NCBI RefSeq assembly: GCF_014529705.1
Contig: NZ_JAANIH010000031.1
Location: 1 to 64,000 of the forward strand
DNA from: Bradyrhizobium campsiandrae
GTDB taxonomy: Bacteria > Pseudomonadota > Alphaproteobacteria > Rhizobiales > Xanthobacteraceae
Length of the DNA: 64,000 bases
Reading direction: 5' to 3'
The position numbers were made by a program, and so were the translations under genes. Below the pieces are notes generated by a model. It did no database searches. It was not told the DNA's origin and worked only from the letters and a program-made list of their open reading frames with translations. Each line of letters begins with the position of its first letter. Position 1 is the stretch's first letter. Shown here in pieces: positions 44,509-53,630 of the stretch.

Positions 44509-45135
44509 TCATTTGCCGAGGATTTCCGCAGCGGCGCGATCCAGAATCGCGGCGATGCGACGCGCCTCGGCGGAGTCGCTGCCGTGCTTGCTGCGCAGCG
44601 CGCGCTTGAGATTGTGGCGGGCGCGGTGCAGGTCGTCGGAGGCATCGGCATCGAGATCGCTGACGCCGGCGAAAGCCTCGCGGACCTCGTCCATGCGGCG
44701 GCCGATCCGAGACAGCGCCTGTAGAATTGCGTCTGCGGTGCCGCGCTGCTCGGCAAGGTAAGCTTCGCCTTGCGGCGTGATGCTGTAGAGCTTGCGGCCG
44801 CCATCCTGCGCGACGCTCGCATGGCCGACCTCTTCGAGATAGGTCAGCGCCGGATAGATCACGCCAGGGCTCGGCGTATAGAATCCTTCCGAACGCTCCT
44901 CGATGATCTTGATCAGCTCGTAGCCATGCGCGGGCTTGTCGGCGAGCAGCGCCAGGATCACGAGCTGGAGGTCCTGCGAGGACAGCCGCCGCGCGCCGGG
45001 AAACTCGTCGCCGCCGCGCCCGAAGAAGCCGTGGCCGCCGCGGCCGAAGCGATGCCGGCCGCCGTGCCGGCCCGTGGCGAAATGAGCGAAATGCCCGAAA
45101 TGGAAGTCCCTGTGGTCTCGGTGTTTGCCGAACAT
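44509..45135 (-). CDS. PadR-family repressor with His-rich metal-binding N-terminus
   Basis: A 208-residue regulator. Residues 1-50 are unusually rich in His, Gly, Arg and Phe (HRDHRDFHFGHFAHF, RHGGRHRFG). The PadR winged helix follows: LVILALLADKPAHGYELIKIIEE, YTPSPGVIYPALTYLEEVG, RKLYSITPQGEAYL. The C-terminal helices (residues 130-208) serve dimerisation. This arrangement resembles E. coli YqjI/NfeR, a nickel- and iron-linked repressor with a metal-binding N-terminus. AAGGAGAC precedes ATG 45135. A TATATC..GATATA palindrome lies 23 bp upstream and may be its own operator. Confidence 0.88.
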   Translation of the reverse strand: MFGKHRDHRDFHFGHFAHFATGRHGGRHRFGRGGHGFFGRGGDEFPGARRLSSQDLQLVILALLADKPAHGYELIKIIEERSEGFYTPSPGVIYPALTYLEEVGHASVAQDGGRKLYSITPQGEAYLAEQRGTADAILQALSRIGRRMDEVREAFAGVSDLDADASDDLHRARHNLKRALRSKHGSDSAEARRIAAILDRAAAEILGK

Positions 45136-45157
45136 CTCGTACGTCTCCTTCTCAAAA

Positions 45158-45173
45158 TATATCTTACGATATA
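45158..45173. promoter_or_regulatory. Candidate PadR autoregulatory operator
   Basis: TATATC-TTAC-GATATA is a perfect 6-bp inverted repeat with a 4-base spacer, in an AT-rich patch just upstream of the PadR start within otherwise GC-rich DNA. On the minus strand TATATT could double as a -10. Its position fits repression of the regulator's own promoter. Confidence 0.5.
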
Positions 45174-45242
45174 ATTTCCGATAATGCCGACGCAAATCAC
45201 GGATCCGTGATCCATCGCGGCTGGGGAGCGGCGAGCGGCGCG

Positions 45243-45794
45243 CTACTCGGCGGCCTCGCTATGGGAGACGCCCGGCTCGACCTCGAGCTGGAGGATGTCG
45301 TTGAACCGGTTGAAGGCGCCGCACAACGCAATGCGCCAGGTCAGCTCGACGATCTGGGCTTCGGAGAAATGGGCGCGCAGGCGTGTGAAGATCTCGTCGC
45401 GTGTCCTGTTCCAGTTGTTGGTGACAGCGATCGAGTATTCGACGACGAGCTTGTCGAGCTCATCGAGTTCGGGATGATCCTTGTAATCGAGAAGCTGCGC
45501 GGCCCCCTCCTCGGACACGCCCTGCACCGCGAGTTTTGGGGCGTGGTGGGAAACGCAGTAGTCGCATTTGTTGAGCAGCGAGACGGTGACCAGCGCCAGC
45601 TCCAGATGGCGCTTCGAGATCATGCCGTCGCTGGCGAGATCGACCAGCAGCGACCACATGTGCTTGAAGATCGGCGCGCGATGCGCCATCACACCGGCCT
45701 GGTTCTCGAACGCACCATAGGTCGTCATCTTGACCCACAGCGGGCGCAGTGCTTCCGGAAGATCGTCCCTGGTCTTGATCGACACGCGCGACAT
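45243..45794 (-). CDS. Carboxymuconolactone decarboxylase/AhpD-fold protein
   Basis: A 183-residue helical protein. The redox-type motif is CDYCVSHHAPKL (CxxCxxHH) in LLNKCDYCVSHHAPKLAVQ, with a second conserved region LTWRIALCGAFNRFND at the C-terminus. It is larger than the 38-kb AhpD-like protein and belongs to the peroxidase-related branch. It is 108 bp upstream of the PadR gene on the same strand, possibly co-regulated. ATG 45794 matches the family start. Confidence 0.87.
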   Translation of the reverse strand: MSRVSIKTRDDLPEALRPLWVKMTTYGAFENQAGVMAHRAPIFKHMWSLLVDLASDGMISKRHLELALVTVSLLNKCDYCVSHHAPKLAVQGVSEEGAAQLLDYKDHPELDELDKLVVEYSIAVTNNWNRTRDEIFTRLRAHFSEAQIVELTWRIALCGAFNRFNDILQLEVEPGVSHSEAAE

Positions 45795-45863
45795 GGCATT
45801 CCATCCTCGGTTGGAGCGTCCATGCTGCCACAAAGGCGCGCCGATGTCCGCTGTCGCAATCGC

Positions 45864-46223
45864 ATGACTCCCGGGACCTTCGAGACACGCTGCCTGGGCC
45901 TGCCCGCCGCCACCAAGGTGGTGCAGTGGGAGGGCACCTCCGTGTTCAAGGTCGGCGGCAAGATGTTCGCGCTGAGCGGCGGATTCACGTCGAGCTACAT
46001 GTTCAAGACCGCCGACATGGCCTATGCGATGCTGATCGAGCACGGCCTCGCGCGGCCGGCGCCTTATCTGGCGCGGGCCAAATGGGTGCAGCTCGTGAAC
46101 AACAACGCGCTGCCGGATGCGGAGCTTGCGGCCTATCTCGTCCAAGCCCATGCCTTGATCGTGGCAAAGCTGACGCGCAAGGTCCGCAAGGAGCTCGGGC
46201 TTGCCGAGGGCGCGCCGCGATAG
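45864..46223 (+). CDS. MmcQ/YjbR-family protein
   Basis: A 119-residue protein with the YjbR/MmcQ (CyaY-like fold) pattern: ETRCLGLPAATKVVQWEG near the start, FKVGGKMFALSGG, then a basic ARAKWVQLVNNNALPD block and a helical C-terminus. Family members are annotated as DNA-binding, with little functional evidence. It is divergent from the AhpD-fold gene (69 bp). No good ribosome site precedes ATG 45864, so the start is moderately certain. Confidence 0.85.
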   Translation: MTPGTFETRCLGLPAATKVVQWEGTSVFKVGGKMFALSGGFTSSYMFKTADMAYAMLIEHGLARPAPYLARAKWVQLVNNNALPDAELAAYLVQAHALIVAKLTRKVRKELGLAEGAPR

Positions 46224-46321
46224 CGATCACCGCGTGCAGCCGGCCACCCCTTCGCGGTGACATTGAGCTTTCATCCTCGCTCGATATACTGTGTCTTCCG
46301 GATTCGGCTTAGGGCATCGGC

Positions 46322-47710
46322 GTGGCGATTGATCTGAAAGCGGTTGAGCAACTCGCTACCGATCAATCCTCGCTCAAGGCGGCCGCCGGTCTCGCCAAGC
46401 CGGCGAAATGGTCCGGCGTCGGCGGCAGTCCGGACGGCGCGCTGATCTGGGGCGAATGCGCGGGCTCCGGCGCCAATCCGTACCGGGTGATGGCTGACCT
46501 CCGCGACCTCGGCAACAAGTGCACCTGCCCGTCGCGCAAATTCCCGTGCAAGCACGTGCTCGGCCTGTTGTGGCTGAACGCAGAGGCGATCGTGCCGTTC
46601 GCGCCCGCCGACACGCCGGACTGGGTCAGCGACTGGCTGGGGCGCAGGCGCGGCACTTCAGCCGCAAAGCCGGCAAACACCGTCACCCCGGCCGGTGAGA
46701 AGGATCTGCGCACCGCACGCACCCTCGAGCCCGAAGCCACCCAGGATCCGAAGGACGTCGCGCGCCGCGAAGCGCAGGCGGCGAAACGAAACGAAGAGAC
46801 CGAGCGCGCCATCCTTGATGCACTGGATGCGCTCGAGCAATGGATCGGCGACCAGCTCCGCCTGGGATTGTCAGGCTTCATCGACGATGCGACGGCGCGA
46901 TGCCGGCGCATTGCGGCGCGACTGGTCGATGGCAAGGCCGCGGTGCTGGCCGGCCGGATCGATGAGCTGCCATCCCGCCTGCTCGCGCTCGCCGCCGGCG
47001 ACCGTCCGCGCGGCGCGGTCGTCGAACTCGGCAAGCTCGTGCTGCTTGCGCGCGCTTTTCGCGCTACGCCGCGTGGCGCCGAGATCAGGCGCGCCGTCGT
47101 GGCCGCGGAGACCCGCGAGACGGTGCTGGCCAATTCACAAGCGCCGCGCGTGAGCGGGCACTGGGAGGTGCTCGCCGAGCGGGTTGAGACGCGCCGCGAT
47201 GGTCTGGTCTCGCAAACCACTTGGCTGCTCAATCTCGCCGCGAGCGGCCCGCGCTTCGCCATGCTGCTCGACTTCTTTCCGGCGAGCGCCGGACGGCGCG
47301 GCTCGGTGTTCACGCCCGGCGAACGCTTCCACGGCGAACTGGTCTTCTATCCGTCGCAGCAGCCGCTCCGCGCCCTGCTGGTCCGGCGCGAGGCCGCGGA
47401 CGACACGCTGACGCCCGAATGGCCTGCACCCGATGCGACGCTCAACGACGCGTTGACACGTCCTCTGCTCACAGAACCGTGGATGATCGAGATTCCCCTG
47501 CTGCTCCCGCAAGGGCGGATCGCGCGCGACGATTCCGGAGGCGCCTGGTGGCGAGCTGCCGACGGCACGACGACGCTGCCCGTTGCAGGCAACGCCGATG
47601 GATTACTGGCCGGCACCGAGCTGACGCGCACGGCCGCGATCTGGTCAGGCAGCCGGCTCACGATCCTCGCTGCACAATCCTCCTGGGGACGGATCGGCGG
47701 CCATGACTGA
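46322..47710 (+). CDS. SWIM zinc-finger protein (operon gene 1)
   Basis: A 462-residue protein starting at GTG. The SWIM motif CTCPSRKFPCKH gives zinc ligands C67, C69, C76 and H78 (CxCx6CxH). The remainder is helical then beta-rich, without other named domains; a central acidic-basic linker lies around residues 115-165. It is the first gene of a five-gene operon, SWIM-DUF5691-MoxR-DUF5682-VWA. E. coli YehQ is a comparable SWIM protein beside yehLMP. Its stop overlaps the next start by eight bases. SWIM fingers bind DNA or proteins; the target is unknown. Confidence 0.88.
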   Translation: MAIDLKAVEQLATDQSSLKAAAGLAKPAKWSGVGGSPDGALIWGECAGSGANPYRVMADLRDLGNKCTCPSRKFPCKHVLGLLWLNAEAIVPFAPADTPDWVSDWLGRRRGTSAAKPANTVTPAGEKDLRTARTLEPEATQDPKDVARREAQAAKRNEETERAILDALDALEQWIGDQLRLGLSGFIDDATARCRRIAARLVDGKAAVLAGRIDELPSRLLALAAGDRPRGAVVELGKLVLLARAFRATPRGAEIRRAVVAAETRETVLANSQAPRVSGHWEVLAERVETRRDGLVSQTTWLLNLAASGPRFAMLLDFFPASAGRRGSVFTPGERFHGELVFYPSQQPLRALLVRREAADDTLTPEWPAPDATLNDALTRPLLTEPWMIEIPLLLPQGRIARDDSGGAWWRAADGTTTLPVAGNADGLLAGTELTRTAAIWSGSRLTILAAQSSWGRIGGHD

Positions 47711-49133
47711 AGCCGTAAAGGCCGCAGAGATCTTCGGATCCATCGGCGCGGTCGTGACGCGATGGACCGTGGGCTCGAGCGCGGCCTCCGCCGCCTCGTT
47801 TTGGCGCACCGAGCTTGGCGACGATCCCGTCGAGGCCGAATTGCGAATGCTCGCTCTCTCCGGGCAATTTCTCGGCGCAACCGTGACGGCCGAGGCGCCG
47901 TCCGCGCTACGCGTGCTGCCCGATATTCCCATGCTCGCGCTGCCGACCGTATCGGAGCCGTTGCGACCGTTGCTGCGTCGGATCCTGGCCGCGAGCAAGG
48001 ACGCAGCGCCCAGAAAGGAGCTCGTCCACTTCCTCGCAGCACGCGGCTGGACAACACATCCGGCCGACTGGATGCCCGATGCGAATGACGAAGACGCCCC
48101 CGATGTCTACGCCGCGTGGCGCGACTGGAGTGCATTCGCCGTCGCCGGCGCGGTGACCCGGCGACGGACGGGCGACCAGCTCACAGCGGAAAATTGGGAA
48201 GACTTCTGGCCGGCAGCGCGCAAGGCCGCATTGATCGGCCTGCGGCGGCGCGATCCGTCAGCGGCGCGCGCGCTGCTCGAAGCAAAACTCGGCAACGAAA
48301 ATGCCGAGGCGCGGCTGCGCCTCGTGTCTCTGCTGTCGGAGCGCTTGTCCGGCGACGACGTTGCATTTCTCGAAGGCCTCGTGGCGAACGATCGCGCGCC
48401 GAAGATCAAGGCGCTCGCAACATCCATGCTCGCCCGTCTCGGCCATGGCCCCGCCGCGGGGGAGGATATCGCGGAGCTCGCCGGCTTCTTCGCGGTGAAG
48501 ACAAAGGGGCTGCTGCGTCGCTCGCGCGTGATCGACTTTCAAACTCCCAAGACGCCGGCCCAGTGGCAACGACGGAAGACTCTGCTGGATGGTACGGACC
48601 TGACGTCGTTCGCAGGCGCGCTCGGCCTCGCCCCGCAGGATCTGATCGCCGCCTGGGACTGGAACGTGGATCCGGCGGCCGACGCGGGGTTGGTCGGGCT
48701 GATCGTGGAGACCGGCACCGACGCGCAGCTTGCGCAGGCCGCCAACATCGTCAGCGAGCACGATGCGACCGGCCTCATCGTGGCGCTCGCGCCGCGCCTT
48801 GCAAACGCCGAGCGGGCCCGTTTCGCCGCGGCGGCCTTGCGTGCGCGCGGCATTGGCTTCGAGATGGCTCAGATGATCGCCGGCGTTGCGGGACGCCTGG
48901 ACGATCCGCTCTCGACGCCGGCCGGTGTAAAGCTGCTGGCCGAGATCCGGCGCGACGACGCCAAGCCATCCGATCATATCGCGGAATTTCGTGCGCTGGG
49001 TCTGCTCGCCTCGCGAACTGCAGCCCAACAGACCTTACAGCGCCTGACCGCGGCGGGCCTGCTGCTAGGCGACCCGCGCCTCGACATGCTGCGGCTCAAC
49101 GCCGCGTTGGACGATCAAGGAGAGACGCCATGA
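47703..49133 (+). CDS. DUF5691 HEAT-like protein (operon gene 2)
   Basis: A 476-residue, Ala/Arg/Leu-rich all-helical protein. Helical repeats of HEAT type are suggested by ALLEAKLGNENAEARLRLVSLL and FLEGLVANDRAPKIKALATSMLARLG. It corresponds to the DUF5691 family found beside SWIM and MoxR genes. It overlaps the SWIM gene by eight bases and the MoxR gene by four (ATGA at 49130-49133). A scaffold or adaptor role within the operon's complex is plausible but unproven. No catalytic motif is seen. Confidence 0.85.
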   Translation: MTEAVKAAEIFGSIGAVVTRWTVGSSAASAASFWRTELGDDPVEAELRMLALSGQFLGATVTAEAPSALRVLPDIPMLALPTVSEPLRPLLRRILAASKDAAPRKELVHFLAARGWTTHPADWMPDANDEDAPDVYAAWRDWSAFAVAGAVTRRRTGDQLTAENWEDFWPAARKAALIGLRRRDPSAARALLEAKLGNENAEARLRLVSLLSERLSGDDVAFLEGLVANDRAPKIKALATSMLARLGHGPAAGEDIAELAGFFAVKTKGLLRRSRVIDFQTPKTPAQWQRRKTLLDGTDLTSFAGALGLAPQDLIAAWDWNVDPAADAGLVGLIVETGTDAQLAQAANIVSEHDATGLIVALAPRLANAERARFAAAALRARGIGFEMAQMIAGVAGRLDDPLSTPAGVKLLAEIRRDDAKPSDHIAEFRALGLLASRTAAQQTLQRLTAAGLLLGDPRLDMLRLNAALDDQGETP

Positions 49134-50206
49134 GCGAGAAACTGCGGTTGCCGGCCGAGGACAGCTTTGCGGCCGAGCTGAAGGCGCTCGCCGCGGGCGA
49201 AGGGCGTCGCCCGCCGGGCTGGGCGCTCTCGCCGCGCCAGGTCGTGACCTATCTGATGGGCGGCAAGGCGGCCGACGGCACCTCGATCACGCCTAAATAT
49301 GTCGGCGACATCAGGTTGATCGAGACCGCCGTCGCGACGCTTGCGACCGATCGCGCGCTCCTGCTGCTCGGCGTGCCCGGCACCGCCAAATCGTGGGTCT
49401 CCGAGCACCTTGCCGCCGGCATTACCGGCGATTCCACCCTGGTGATCCAGTGCACTGCCGGGACCGATGAGAACCAGATCCGCTACGGCTGGAATTATGC
49501 CCAGCTGCTCGCCCACGGGCCCAGCCGCGAAGCGCTGGTGCCGACCCCGCTGATGCGCGCGATGGAAGACGGCAAGCTCTGCCGCTTCGAGGAGCTGACA
49601 CGCATGGGCAGTGACGTGCAGGATACGCTGATCACGGTGCTGTCCGAGAAGATGATGCCGATCCCTGAGCTGAACACCGCCGTCTATGCGCAGCGCGGCT
49701 TCAACATCATCGCGACCGCCAACAATCGCGACAAGGGCGTCAACGAGCTGTCCTCCGCGCTCAAGCGCCGCTTCAATGTCGTCGTGCTGCCGTTGCCCGA
49801 CAGCGCCGAGGAAGAAGTCTCGATCGTCGTCAAGCGCGTCAGCGAGATGGCGCAGAACCTCGATCTGCCGGCACCGAAGAACGTCGCCGACGAAGTGGCG
49901 CGCGTCGTCGCGATCTTCCGCGAATTGCGCTCGGGCGCGACCGAGGACGGCAAAGTCGCACTGAAATCGCCGTCGGGCGGACTCTCGACCGCCGAGGCGA
50001 TCGCGGTGATGGTCGGCGGCATCAGCCAGGCAACCTTCTTCAATGACGGCAAGTTGACGCCAGAGACGCTCGCCAGCAACATGATCGGCGCGGTGGTCAA
50101 GGATCCGGTGCAGGACACCGCCGTGCTCGGCGAATATCTCGAGACCGTGTTGAAGAAGAAGCGCGGCTTCGAAGGCTACTACGCCTCGCTGACCGATCTG
50201 ATCTGA
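49130..50206 (+). CDS. MoxR-type AAA+ ATPase (operon gene 3)
   Basis: A 358-residue AAA+ protein. Walker A is LLGVPGTAKSW, the Walker B segment is LCRFEELTRMGSDVQDTL (Glu in place of the usual Asp), sensor 1 is IIATANNRDKG, and the arginine finger region is SALKRRFNVV. It resembles E. coli YehL. MoxR ATPases act with VWA proteins as chaperone-like remodelling pairs, and the VWA gene is two genes downstream. AAGGAGAG precedes ATG 49130. Confidence 0.92.
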   Translation: MSEKLRLPAEDSFAAELKALAAGEGRRPPGWALSPRQVVTYLMGGKAADGTSITPKYVGDIRLIETAVATLATDRALLLLGVPGTAKSWVSEHLAAGITGDSTLVIQCTAGTDENQIRYGWNYAQLLAHGPSREALVPTPLMRAMEDGKLCRFEELTRMGSDVQDTLITVLSEKMMPIPELNTAVYAQRGFNIIATANNRDKGVNELSSALKRRFNVVVLPLPDSAEEEVSIVVKRVSEMAQNLDLPAPKNVADEVARVVAIFRELRSGATEDGKVALKSPSGGLSTAEAIAVMVGGISQATFFNDGKLTPETLASNMIGAVVKDPVQDTAVLGEYLETVLKKKRGFEGYYASLTDLI

Positions 50207-50210
50207 CGCC

Positions 50211-52436
50211 ATGGCCGGCGAGGTTCACCTGTTCGGCATCCGGCATCACGGGCCGGGATCGGCGCGGCGGCTGGTGGAGGCGCTCGATGCGCTCCGGCCG
50301 GTCGCGGTGCTGATCGAAGGCCCCGCTGATGCCTCCGACCTGCTGCCGATGCTCGCCGATCCCGATATGGTGACGCCGGTGGCGCTGCTCACTTATGCCG
50401 AGGACAATCCGGCCAACGCCAGCTTCTTTCCCTTTGCCGACTATTCGCCCGAATACCAAGCTGCCTGCTGGGCCGTGCGTCACGGTGCAGCATTGCGCTT
50501 CATCGACCTGCCCGCTTCGGACCGGCTGGGCAGCTCGGCCGGCGACATCGCCGAGGAAATTGCCGCGAGATCGCAGGAGGATCCGGTCAGCCGTGATCCG
50601 ATCGGCGCGCTCGCGACGGCAGCCGGATATGACGACGGCGAATCCTGGTGGTCCGATGTCATCGAGGAAAATCCTGCGACTGGTCCTGTGTTCGCGGCCG
50701 TCACAGATGCGATGACGGCGCTGCGCGCGGACGAAAAGCCGCTGTCGGCTCGCGAGGCCGCGCGCGAGGCGCATATGCGGATCGAGATCGCAAAGGCGGC
50801 AAAGGAGTGCGACGGTGCCGTCGCGGTCGTCTGCGGTGCCTGGCATGCGCCCGCGCTGATCGAGCGTCGCAGCCTCGCGGCCGACCGTGAATTGCTCCAG
50901 GGCCGGCCGAAGACGAAGATCAAGGCCACCTGGGCGCCATGGACCGCACCGCGCCTGTCGCGCGCAAGCGGCTATGGCGCGGGCGTGGTCGCGCCCGGCT
51001 GGTGCGCGCATCTCTGGGAGACGCGCGACGGCGACCGCGCCTCGCTCTGGCTCGCCAAGGTGACCCGTGTCCTGCGCGATCGCGGCCATTTCGTCTCGAC
51101 CGCCTCGGTCATCGAAGCGCAGCGACTTGGCATTGCGCTCGCAGCCCTGCGCGAGCGGCCCTCGCCCGGCTTCGAGGAACTGCGCGAGGCGGCGATCGCC
51201 TGCTTGTGCAATGGCGAGCGCGCGATGTGGAACGACATCGCTGCCGAGCTTCTGGTCGGCGCCGGTGTCGGCTCGATTCCATCGGCGACACCGCTGGCGC
51301 CGCTGCTGGAGGATCTCCAGCGCCAGCAGAAGCAAGCGCGGCTGAAGCCCGAGGCGCTCGAACGACCGCTGACGCTCGACTTGCGCAGTGAAAGCGGGCT
51401 GATGCGTTCGACGCTGCTGCACCGGCTCAACGCGCTCGACGTGCCCTGGGGACAGCTGACCAACGCGGGCCGCAGCCGCGGCACGTTCCGCGAGAACTGG
51501 CAATTGCGCTGGGAGCCGGAATTCGCGGTGCGGCTGGTCGAGAATCTGCTCTATGGCTCGACCATCGCGGAAGCCGCTGCCGGCCGCCTGATCGAAGCGA
51601 TGGGCAAAGAGGCGGAACTCGGCGCGCTCGCGAGCCTCGTGCGCAGCGCCATGATCGCCGATCTGCCGCGCGCCACCGAATCCGGCATCGCGGCGCTCGA
51701 AGCCAAGGCAGCCCTCACCAGCGACGGCCAATCGCTGCTCGACGCGCTGCCGCCGATGGCCGACATCCTGCGCTATGGCGAGGCACGCGCCGGCACCGTC
51801 GAGCATCTCGCGGCCCTGATGCCGCGGATCGTGGTGCAGGCGGCGCTTGCCCTGCCCTACGCCGCGCGCAATCTGGACGTCCCGGCAGCAGCTAGGCTGC
51901 GCGGCACGATCCTCGCGGCCGATGGCGCGATCCAGCTGGCGCAGCTCAACGCCGACATCGTCGCCAGATGGCGCGAAGCACTGACGGCGCTGCTACACGA
52001 TGCGCAAGCCACCCGGCTGATCTCCGGCACCGCGGCGCGATTATTGTACGAGGCGGAGCTGCTGGCGGCCGATCACACCGCCGATCTGCTGGCGCGGATG
52101 CTGTCACCGGGCACGCCTATTGCCGAAGCGGCTGGCTTCTTCGAAGGCTTCTTCGAGGGCGCGGGCCAGCGGCTGATCCACGACGCGGCCTTGCGCGGCG
52201 CGGTGGATGGCTGGCTGCTGTCCCTCGACGACGAGGCCTTTACCGCCAGCCTGCCGCTGTTCCGCCGGGTTTTCTCGGCGCTGGATCGCAACGAGCGCAG
52301 ACGGCTGATGGACGCGTTGTTTGCGCGGAACGCCGGTGGCGCAAAGGGATATCGGCTGATCGCAGGGGCCGATGCAATCTGGCCACAGCACGAGGCGCGC
52401 GTGATCGCGCTGCTCAAGGCCGGAGCCCCCCGATGA
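50211..52436 (+). CDS. DUF5682 protein, ChaN/TIKI-like (operon gene 4)
   Basis: A 741-residue protein, comparable in size to E. coli YehM. The N-terminus EVHLFGIRHHGPGSARRL and AVLIEGPADASDL resemble the EreA/ChaN/TraB (TIKI) superfamily, where such His and Glu residues bind metal. AVVCGAWHAPAL adds another conserved His. The remaining 450 residues are helical. An enzymatic activity, perhaps hydrolytic, is inferred from the superfamily. It starts four bases after the MoxR stop and overlaps the VWA start by four. Confidence 0.85.
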   Translation: MAGEVHLFGIRHHGPGSARRLVEALDALRPVAVLIEGPADASDLLPMLADPDMVTPVALLTYAEDNPANASFFPFADYSPEYQAACWAVRHGAALRFIDLPASDRLGSSAGDIAEEIAARSQEDPVSRDPIGALATAAGYDDGESWWSDVIEENPATGPVFAAVTDAMTALRADEKPLSAREAAREAHMRIEIAKAAKECDGAVAVVCGAWHAPALIERRSLAADRELLQGRPKTKIKATWAPWTAPRLSRASGYGAGVVAPGWCAHLWETRDGDRASLWLAKVTRVLRDRGHFVSTASVIEAQRLGIALAALRERPSPGFEELREAAIACLCNGERAMWNDIAAELLVGAGVGSIPSATPLAPLLEDLQRQQKQARLKPEALERPLTLDLRSESGLMRSTLLHRLNALDVPWGQLTNAGRSRGTFRENWQLRWEPEFAVRLVENLLYGSTIAEAAAGRLIEAMGKEAELGALASLVRSAMIADLPRATESGIAALEAKAALTSDGQSLLDALPPMADILRYGEARAGTVEHLAALMPRIVVQAALALPYAARNLDVPAAARLRGTILAADGAIQLAQLNADIVARWREALTALLHDAQATRLISGTAARLLYEAELLAADHTADLLARMLSPGTPIAEAAGFFEGFFEGAGQRLIHDAALRGAVDGWLLSLDDEAFTASLPLFRRVFSALDRNERRRLMDALFARNAGGAKGYRLIAGADAIWPQHEARVIALLKAGAPR

Positions 52437-53614
52437 GCGAGATCGACGAGCGCAACCGCCGCTGGACGCTGGCCCTCGGCATTGACACAGAGGATCCCGG
52501 AAGCGCAACCACGCTCTCCGACGGCGACCGCCGCATGTCCGAGGCCCTGACGGCGCTCTACGGCAACGGGGACGACGCGCCGAAGAAGGGCCGCGGCGGT
52601 CTCGGCGGCTCGGCACCCCGGGTCGCGAAATGGCTTGGCGATATCAGGGAGTTCTTTCCCGCGCCCGTCGTGCAGGTGATCCAGAAGGACGCGTTCGAAC
52701 GCAAGGGGCTGCGCCAGATGCTGCTCGAGCCGGAATTCCTCGCAACCGTCGAAGCCGACGTGAACCTGATCGCCGACCTCGTCGCGCTGCGCGGTGTGAT
52801 GCCGGAGAAGACCAAGGACACCGCGCGGATCGTGATCGCCAAGGTGGTGGCCGAGCTGATGGAGCGGCTGGAGCGGCGCACGGCGGACGCGGTTCGCGGA
52901 GCGCTGAATCGCTCGCTGCGGACCAATCGCCCGCGCTTTGCCGACATCGACTGGCCGCGCACCATCAAGGCCAATCTGCGCCATTATCAGGCAGAACACC
53001 GCACGGTGGTGCCGGAACGGCTGATCGGCTTCCTGCGCCGGCAGCGACGGATCGTCGATCTCGATGAGGTCATTTTGTGCGTCGACCAGTCGGGGTCGAT
53101 GGCGACCTCCGTCGTCTACGCCTCGATCTTCGCGGCGGTGATGGCCTCGCTGCCTGTTGTCGCGACCAAGCTCGTCTGCTTCGACACCGCGATTGTCGAT
53201 CTGACCGAGGAACTCGCCGATCCCGTCGAGGTGCTGTTCGGCGTCCAGCTTGGCGGTGGCACCGACATCAACAGCGCGGTCGCCTATTGCGAGGAGCGTA
53301 TCGAGCGCCCCTCCAAGGCGCATCTGATCCTGATCACCGATCTCTATGAGGGCGGCAATGCGGATGTGCTGGTCGACCGGCTGGCCCGGCTTGCGACGCG
53401 CGGGATTAACGTCATCGTGCTGCTGGCGCTGACCGACACCGGCCGCCCGTCCTACGATCCGGTGCTATCCGGGCGGGTTGCCAGCCTCGGCATCCCGGTC
53501 TTTGCCTGCACGCCGGATCAGTTTCCCGATCTGATGGCAACCGCGCTGAAGCGCGAAGATGTCGCCGATTGGGCGGCCGACCAGGACATCAAGCTGATCC
53601 GGCCCGAAGGGTGA
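52433..53614 (+). CDS. VWA-domain protein (operon gene 5)
   Basis: A 393-residue protein. Residues 1-200 are helical with a basic region, and residues 210-393 form a VWA domain. The MIDAS is complete: CVDQSGSM, GGGTDINS with its Thr, and ILITDLYEGG with its Asp. It resembles E. coli YehP. In MoxR-VWA pairs the VWA protein recruits substrates for the AAA+ ring. It is the last gene of the operon; the LysR gene converges 16 bp away. Confidence 0.92.
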   Translation: MSEIDERNRRWTLALGIDTEDPGSATTLSDGDRRMSEALTALYGNGDDAPKKGRGGLGGSAPRVAKWLGDIREFFPAPVVQVIQKDAFERKGLRQMLLEPEFLATVEADVNLIADLVALRGVMPEKTKDTARIVIAKVVAELMERLERRTADAVRGALNRSLRTNRPRFADIDWPRTIKANLRHYQAEHRTVVPERLIGFLRRQRRIVDLDEVILCVDQSGSMATSVVYASIFAAVMASLPVVATKLVCFDTAIVDLTEELADPVEVLFGVQLGGGTDINSAVAYCEERIERPSKAHLILITDLYEGGNADVLVDRLARLATRGINVIVLLALTDTGRPSYDPVLSGRVASLGIPVFACTPDQFPDLMATALKREDVADWAADQDIKLIRPEG

Positions 53615-53630
53615 ATGCTTCGAAGCCCGG

